DNA from: Parafrigoribacterium mesophilum
GTDB lineage: Bacteria > Actinomycetota > Actinomycetes > Actinomycetales > Microbacteriaceae
Length of the DNA stretch: 64,000 nucleotides
Assembly: GCF_039652555.1 (NCBI RefSeq)
Contig: NZ_JBDJAF010000001.1
Span: 1,426,001 to 1,490,000, forward strand
Direction of reading: 5' to 3'
A program made the position numbers and the translations under genes. The notes below the pieces were generated by a model. That model saw only the letters and a program-made list of their open reading frames with translations, was not told the DNA's origin and searched no databases. Position 1 is the stretch's first letter; the number at the start of each line of letters is the position of its first letter. Of this stretch, positions 60,943 through 64,000 are shown piece by piece.

Positions 60943-63900
60943 GTGCATCTGTCGGTAGTTGGCGGTGGGGAACGGGTCCGCGGCGAGGTGACCGTACCGA
61001 ACTCGAAGTATCACGCGCATCGGGCGCTCATCCTGGCCTCACTCGCACCGGGCCTGAGCCGCATTTCCGGCCTCAGCGACGCCGGCCACGTGCAGTCGAC
61101 CATCGCGCTGTTGCGCTCCCTCGGCACCAGGATCGACCGAGAGGGAGACACGTTCTTGGTGCACGGCGGGCCATATCGGCGCGGGAAGAACCCGGTGTCG
61201 GTCGGCAGTTCGGGTACGACGCTGTACTTCATGCTCGGTCTGGCCAGTCTGGCCGACGCCGATGTGACGGTGACCGGCCAGCGGTATTTCCGCAGGCGTC
61301 CGGTCGGTCCGCTGCTGCGGTCCCTGACCGACCTGGGCGTGCAGACCTCGAGTACAGATGGCTGTCCGCCGATCATCGTGACGGCGCGTCGGCCGCGTGG
61401 CGGAGTGACCCACATCGCCGGCACGCTGTCCCAGTGGGTGTCCGGTCTCGTCCTGATGGCGCCGTTCGCCTCGCAGCACACCACGATCCTCGTCGACGGG
61501 CACCTCAACGAACGCAGTTACGTCGAATTGACCGTGGCGATGATGGCGAAGTTCAACCTGCAGGTCACGGTCTCCGACGACTGGTCCCGGTTCGACATCG
61601 AGCCGAACCAAACCGCGCAGCCGTGCGACCTCACCCTGCCGCCCGACATCGGCTCGGCCGCGTTCGGTCTCGCGGTAGCCGCCCTGCACCCTGCTGACGT
61701 CCTGCTGCGGGGCTTGTCGCAAACGTCCTCTCTCGGGTCGGATCACCCGGAGGCGGAGTTCCTCGACATCGTGCACGCCATGGGGTTGCCGATGGAATTC
61801 GACGCCGCATCCGGCGGCGTGCGCGTGCGGCATGACGGCATCCGTTTGCGTCCGGCCGAGATCGACTGCCGCCGACTGCCCGACATGCTTCCGATCCTCT
61901 CCGCGCTGGCCGCCACCGCCGACGGGGAGAGCGTGCTGACCAATGTCGAGCACGTGCGGTTGAAAGAGTCCGACCGTGTGGTGTCGATGCTGCAGCTGAA
62001 CAGCATGGGCGGGCAGTTGACCTTCGATGGGAGCAGCCTGCGTGTCCGCGGGGTGGATTCACTCAGCAGCGCCCATCTGTCCTCGTTCAACGATCATCGA
62101 GTGCTGATGTCGCTGGCTGTGGCGGCGTCCGCGGCGGAGGGCCGGTCGACGTTGACCTACCCGAATGCGTACCGAATCTCCTACCCGCGATTCGTCGAGG
62201 CCATGCAGACCTTCGGCATTGCGATGGAGGTGGAACAGGGGCCGGCCAGGCCGGCCCGCCGCTCGGAGGCCGCACACGGTCCCGTGGCGAGCGCGGCCGG
62301 CGCGGAGACCATGACCGGCCCAGACTGGATCCGCCTCTGGGCGCGGGAGAAGCCGCATGCGCTGGCCGTCGTGGACGCCCGGTGGGATCGCACGGGACAC
62401 ACCAGCTGGCTGGAACTGGACACCGAGGTGGACAAGGCCGCGGCACTGTTCCTCAGCTTGGGCGTCAAGCCAGGCGACCGGGTCGCCGTGCAGCTGCCCA
62501 ACGGCCGGGAATTCATCGTAGCGGCCGCCGCCGCCATGCGGATCGGAGCGGTGATCTGCCCGATCATGCCGATCTTCCGACAGCGCGAGGTGGCCTTCGC
62601 GCTCAAACGAGCCGGCGCGAAGGTACTCGTGGTGATCGACAACTTCCGAGCTCGGTCCCACGCCGCCGAAGTCGCCGACCTGCTCAGCCGGCCGGTGAAC
62701 GCGGCCGCACCCCGACACGAGGCGCTCCCGCTGGAGCACGTGCTCGTGCTCCACGACACCCCGGGCACGGCGCGCATCCTGCCGCACTGCACGAACCCCA
62801 CCGTGCAGTGGCACGGCTGGCATCAGGCGCTGGCGTCGGCGGTCGTGGACCGCGACGCGATTCAGGAGCGGTCGCCGTCACCGACGGATGCGGCGCAGCT
62901 GTTGTTCACCTCGGGGACGTCCGGCGAACCGAAGGGCGTCGTGCACACCCATCGCACGCTGAGCCGCGCCGCACAGATGGAGGTGCAGCACCTCGGTCTG
63001 ACCGCTCACGACGTGATTTACATCCCGTCACCGCTGGCTCATCAAACCGGGTTCCTGTACGGGATGTGGCTGGCCTTCGCGCTGGGTGTGCCGCAGATCG
63101 TGCAGGCCATTTGGGACCCGAAACGCGCGCTGGAGGTGCTGCGCGGCTGGGAGGGCACGTTCGTGCAGGCCGCGACGCCGTTCCTCACCGACTTGGTGCG
63201 CGCCGTCGACGCGGGCGCTGTGGCCCCCAGCCGCCTGCGCATCTTCGTGGCCACCGGCGCCGCGGTACCGCGCGCCCTGGCAGAACGCGCCACTCGGGTG
63301 CTCGGCACGGCCGTGTGCGGAGCGTTCGGCACCACCGAGACCGGACTTGCGGCGCTCGCCTCGCCGTTCGACTCCCCCGCCAAGATGTGGGGCAGCGACG
63401 GGCGGGCGATGCCCGGAGTGAGTCTGCGCATCGTCGATGACACCGGCGCTCCGCTGCCGCCCGGTGCCGAGGGCAACTTCGAACTCAGCGGGCCCACGGT
63501 GTTCGACGGCTACCTGGACCGGCCGGACCTCACGGCCGAAGTCTTCACCGCCGACGGCTGGTACCGCACTGGCGACCTCGCCACCCTCGACGACGAAGGG
63601 TACCTTCGGATCACCGGACGAGTGCGCGACGTCATCAACCGGGGCGGCGAGAAGATCCCGGTGTCCGAGATCGAACAGCTGATCTACACGCATCCGTCGG
63701 TCGACGATGTCGCCATCGTTGCCATGCCGGACGAACGGCTCGGTGAGCGCGCGTGCGCGTTCGTCACCCTGCTGCCCGGGGCCAAACTGTCGTTCAGCGC
63801 GCTGCAGCATTTTCTCGACGAGCATGAGGTGTCCAAGCACTACTGGCCGGAGCGGCTCGAGGTCATCGACGCGATCCCGCGCAATGCCGTCGGTAAGATA

Positions 63901-64000
63901 CAGAAATTCCTGCTCCGAGAGCAGGCCGCCGGGCTTAAGCCGCAACGACTCTCCGTACTCGTCACCAAGAAGGAACTCGCAGCCAATGACAATGCTCCAG
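60943..64000 (+). CDS. EPSP-synthase-like/acyl-CoA-ligase fusion protein (open at right edge)
   Basis: One uninterrupted frame of 1019 codons that continues past the window. The GTG at 60943 has GGAGG five to six bases upstream. Residues 1-430 are EPSP-synthase-like: K22 and R27 in SKYHAHRAL, SSGTTLYF near 90, GQRYFRRRPVG near 112, TLSQWVSG, D235 in PPDIGSA, KESDR at 341-345 and NDHR at 383-386. The lysine of the usual K[ST]YP motif is Ile412, and the GTxxR arginine is Tyr95. Residues about 457-1000 are a complete adenylate-forming ligase: LFTSGTSGEPKG (655-665), FGTTETG (795-801), TGDL (876-879) and the catalytic lysine in NAVGKIQKF (K985). The linker (430-456) is Ala/Arg-rich. I read it as making and activating a shikimate-derived carboxylic acid; the product is unknown. 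Confidence 0.87.
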   Translation, partial: MHLSVVGGGERVRGEVTVPNSKYHAHRALILASLAPGLSRISGLSDAGHVQSTIALLRSLGTRIDREGDTFLVHGGPYRRGKNPVSVGSSGTTLYFMLGLASLADADVTVTGQRYFRRRPVGPLLRSLTDLGVQTSSTDGCPPIIVTARRPRGGVTHIAGTLSQWVSGLVLMAPFASQHTTILVDGHLNERSYVELTVAMMAKFNLQVTVSDDWSRFDIEPNQTAQPCDLTLPPDIGSAAFGLAVAALHPADVLLRGLSQTSSLGSDHPEAEFLDIVHAMGLPMEFDAASGGVRVRHDGIRLRPAEIDCRRLPDMLPILSALAATADGESVLTNVEHVRLKESDRVVSMLQLNSMGGQLTFDGSSLRVRGVDSLSSAHLSSFNDHRVLMSLAVAASAAEGRSTLTYPNAYRISYPRFVEAMQTFGIAMEVEQGPARPARRSEAAHGPVASAAGAETMTGPDWIRLWAREKPHALAVVDARWDRTGHTSWLELDTEVDKAAALFLSLGVKPGDRVAVQLPNGREFIVAAAAAMRIGAVICPIMPIFRQREVAFALKRAGAKVLVVIDNFRARSHAAEVADLLSRPVNAAAPRHEALPLEHVLVLHDTPGTARILPHCTNPTVQWHGWHQALASAVVDRDAIQERSPSPTDAAQLLFTSGTSGEPKGVVHTHRTLSRAAQMEVQHLGLTAHDVIYIPSPLAHQTGFLYGMWLAFALGVPQIVQAIWDPKRALEVLRGWEGTFVQAATPFLTDLVRAVDAGAVAPSRLRIFVATGAAVPRALAERATRVLGTAVCGAFGTTETGLAALASPFDSPAKMWGSDGRAMPGVSLRIVDDTGAPLPPGAEGNFELSGPTVFDGYLDRPDLTAEVFTADGWYRTGDLATLDDEGYLRITGRVRDVINRGGEKIPVSEIEQLIYTHPSVDDVAIVAMPDERLGERACAFVTLLPGAKLSFSALQHFLDEHEVSKHYWPERLEVIDAIPRNAVGKIQKFLLREQAAGLKPQRLSVLVTKKELAANDNAP

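Noticed and set aside
60943..62310. Calling the N-terminal part of the fusion the housekeeping aroA
   Set aside because: It is fused to a ligase, lacks the usual K[ST]YP lysine and GTxxR arginine, and is not next to other shikimate genes.
62382..63440. 352-codon plus-strand frame within the ligase domain region
   Set aside because: The other forward frame encodes all adenylation motifs continuously; this frame is Arg/Gly/Ala-rich and featureless.

Overview
The window is high-GC, densely packed actinobacterial chromosome, most likely from the family Microbacteriaceae. Evidence: a mycobacterial-type block of tRNA-Trp, secE, nusG (with a long acidic N-terminal extension), rplK and rplA; hadA-hadB-murB; an L10-type leader before rplJ-rplL; menaquinone genes; a HAIR (HspR) site before hsp20; and an interspersed palindrome I remember from Microbacteriaceae genomes. 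Short ATGA/GTGA stop-start overlaps are very common.

Layout. 1-15.4 kb: araB-araD-araA with a LacI-type regulator and two matching operators, an APC permease, metB-cbs, a DUF3105/DUF305 pair, an ABC exporter and an alpha-glucoside-like ABC importer whose membrane subunit carries an unusual extracytoplasmic insert. 15.7-17.8 kb: rplJL with attenuator leader. 17.8-25.7 kb: epimerase, OmpR-type two-component pair, a three-gene sugar/polyol catabolic operon, a stand-alone YqaJ-type nuclease and an MDR oxidoreductase. 25.7-31.3 kb: an accessory-looking stretch with three same-orientation copies of a terminal-inverted-repeat element, holding a flavin monooxygenase, PQ-loop protein, LuxR regulator, AAA+ ATPase and GNAT. 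31.3-41.1 kb: rplA, rplK, nusG, secE, tRNA-Trp, aminotransferase, a PspC/LiaRS-like envelope-stress cluster, murB and hadAB. 41.1-49 kb: a 27-residue peptide gene with its own strong promoter and operator, NlpC/P60 protein, two decayed genes, beta-propeller protein, tRNA-Met, tRNA-Thr, GH13 glucosidase, M23 peptidase, tRNA-Tyr and lytic transglycosylase. 49-60.8 kb: yajQ-cls, lysE-like, hsp20, stress protein, ferredoxin reductase, polyprenyl synthase, menG, menF, ppk2, a fourth repeat copy, menD and small membrane proteins.

60.9 kb to the right edge: a single open frame, still open at the edge, that joins an EPSP-synthase-like domain in frame to a complete adenylating acyl-CoA-ligase domain. 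It looks like the start of a shikimate-derived small-molecule locus.

The strongest candidates for undescribed biology are this fusion, the 27-residue CxxC peptide gene at 41275-41358, the inverted-repeat family that sits on gene stop codons, and the beta-sandwich domain inside the sugar permease.
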